DNA from: Oxyruncus cristatus
Taxonomy: Eukaryota > Chordata > Aves > Passeriformes > Cotingidae
Assembly: GCA_013399855.1 (NCBI GenBank)
Contig: VXAY01002371.1
Span: 820,321-884,320 of the forward strand
Direction of reading: 5' to 3'
Length of the DNA stretch: 64,000 bases
Shown: one piece after another, positions 62,947-64,000 of the stretch
Layout: each line of letters starts with the position of its first letter
Position numbering within the stretch: position 1 is the first letter of the stretch
Made by a program: the position numbers and the translations under genes
Notes under the pieces: generated by a model
What the model saw: only the letters and a program-made list of their open reading frames with translations
Told to the model about the DNA's origin: nothing
Database searches by the model: none

Positions 62947-64000
62947 TGTATTGAATGCCTTGACTGTACCAGCAACTAAAATTCACTTGCTCTCCCCAAA
63001 CTGCTTCTCTTGCTCACTGATACTAGCAGCCTGCCTATATTTTAAATATATTTTAGCAAGACTATTCCATCTTCCACCATGGGCTGTGTCTAATAGTGCT
63101 GTGGGGTTTTGTTGGTGTTCAGAATTTCATGGCTTTCAATGCATATTCTTGCAGACCTTATAGATCACTGTGTTCCTTAGTGTCATGTGTCCCAGGTGTG
63201 ACTATGATCCATCAGAGTCATGGCAGGCTTTGGAAAGGGAGTTGTGTAAGTTGGCATGGTCATTCACACCTCATAAAGGAAGCCCCCTGTAGGTAAATTC
63301 CAACCTATAAGTTGCCTATAAGGCATATGTCAAATAAAAATTGGAAAGTTGACACCAGAGCTGTGCTTACAGGGAAACCCAAATTGTCATGGATGACATC
63401 AGAAGGAAACTACTGACTATGTCTGTGTTGTTGCATCAGAACTTTCTGTGTATCAATCTCCTCATATCAGGTGCAAAACAATATCTGGAAATATTAGGCA
63501 AAAAAGAACTCTTAATTGCACGCATTTTTCAAACTTACAGATTTAGATTATTTATTATTATATTAAAAGATTTTAATCTTTTGAAGAAAAGTCATTAGAT
63601 GGGGAACAAATTAGCACATGATCTTTATGCTCAATGCTTTAAGGATAAACAACTACCTAAATTCAGAATATACCAATTAGTAACAGCACGACTGTTTGGC
63701 ATCTCACTGCAGTATATCGATGTGATCACATTCCACATTTATTTTGCGCACAACTTTTCCTAAGGACTTATTAAAAACTTGGATTATGCTTTTACTGACC
63801 CATGATTTTGACATTCATCAATGTCAAAATGAACACAAATGTTCACATAGTTAAATCTTCAGTACTTAAAATAACAAAACAAACCCACTAAAATAAAGAA
63901 AGAAAAAAGCAACACCCAGCCCAGAACTTCTGTTAATTGAATTCAGATGTCTTGTCTTGAGAACATTCAATTAAACACAAAAATAGGATACTTTTTGGTT
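62947..64000. other. Intron 1 segment at the right edge
   Basis: AT-rich intron; only a perfect hairpin (63805-63830) was noted. UST exon 2 was not recognised before the window ends. Confidence 0.6.
63805..63830. repeat. Perfect inverted repeat, 11-bp arms, 4-base loop
   Basis: ATTTTGACATT CATC AATGTCAAAAT. The longest perfect-arm, short-loop hairpin noticed in the window. The arms carry TGACA/TGTCA cores used by MEIS/TGIF homeoproteins, but binding is speculation. Confidence 0.8.

Larger units (their letters stand above)
24555..64000 (+). other. UST: UST intron 1 (5' portion, continues past the window)
   Basis: No sequence resembling the sulfotransferase domain was seen in any frame after the donor, so the remaining 39.4 kb is read as intron 1; UST also has very long introns in other vertebrates. 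It contains CR1 fragments, an ERVL remnant and G/T-rich low-complexity tracts. Alternative or non-coding exons cannot be excluded by eye. Confidence 0.85.

Noticed and set aside
1..64000. CRISPR arrays, bacterial operons, phage or IS elements
   Set aside because: No regularly spaced direct repeats with unique spacers, no dense same-strand coding, and clear bird repeat content; the window is vertebrate nuclear DNA.

Overview
The window looks like bird nuclear DNA. It has CR1 LINE fragments carrying the avian 3'-end signature, a bird ERVL-type endogenous retrovirus remnant with its LTRs, AT-rich non-coding DNA and one isolated GC-rich CpG island. Nothing suggests bacterial or viral coding density; almost every open frame in the window is short and chance-like.

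Only one gene is supported: the first coding exon of UST (uronyl 2-sulfotransferase, a Golgi type II membrane enzyme acting on chondroitin/dermatan sulfate) on the + strand, CDS 24299-24554, followed by a GTAAGG splice donor. The exon sits inside a CpG island at about 23760-25020 that also holds the 5'UTR, several short upstream ORFs and an 8-N gap (23910-23917). The catalytic exons lie beyond the right edge, so 24555-64000 is intron 1, at least 39.4 kb.

Layout: 1-23759 is the intergenic flank upstream of UST, with no supported gene, one old CR1 copy (8682-9115), a weak U4 snRNA-like relic (about 13231-13350) and a possible proximal regulatory block (23295-23700). 23760-25020 is the promoter, 5'UTR and exon 1. 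25073-26800 is a low-complexity CA/A tract followed by three CR1 fragments. 26801-54871 is T/G-rich intron with several G/T-only low-complexity tracts (one a 49-bp minisatellite at 33724-34030) and two more CR1 copies (37233-37735, 41876-42362). 54872-56835 is an internally deleted ERVL provirus: partial 5' LTR, decayed integrase, full-length 3' LTR. 56836-64000 is more intron with a last CR1 3' end (62893-62946).

No novel biological system is evident. The points most worth a second look are a 19-codon uORF whose stop overlaps the UST start as ATGA, a G-quadruplex motif in the poorly conserved Ala/Gly-rich cytoplasmic tail, an apparent change of strand composition across the promoter, the G/T-only minisatellite, the U4-like relic, and the deleted ERVL provirus. 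Conclusions come from reading the sequence and from memory of families; no alignment or database search was run.
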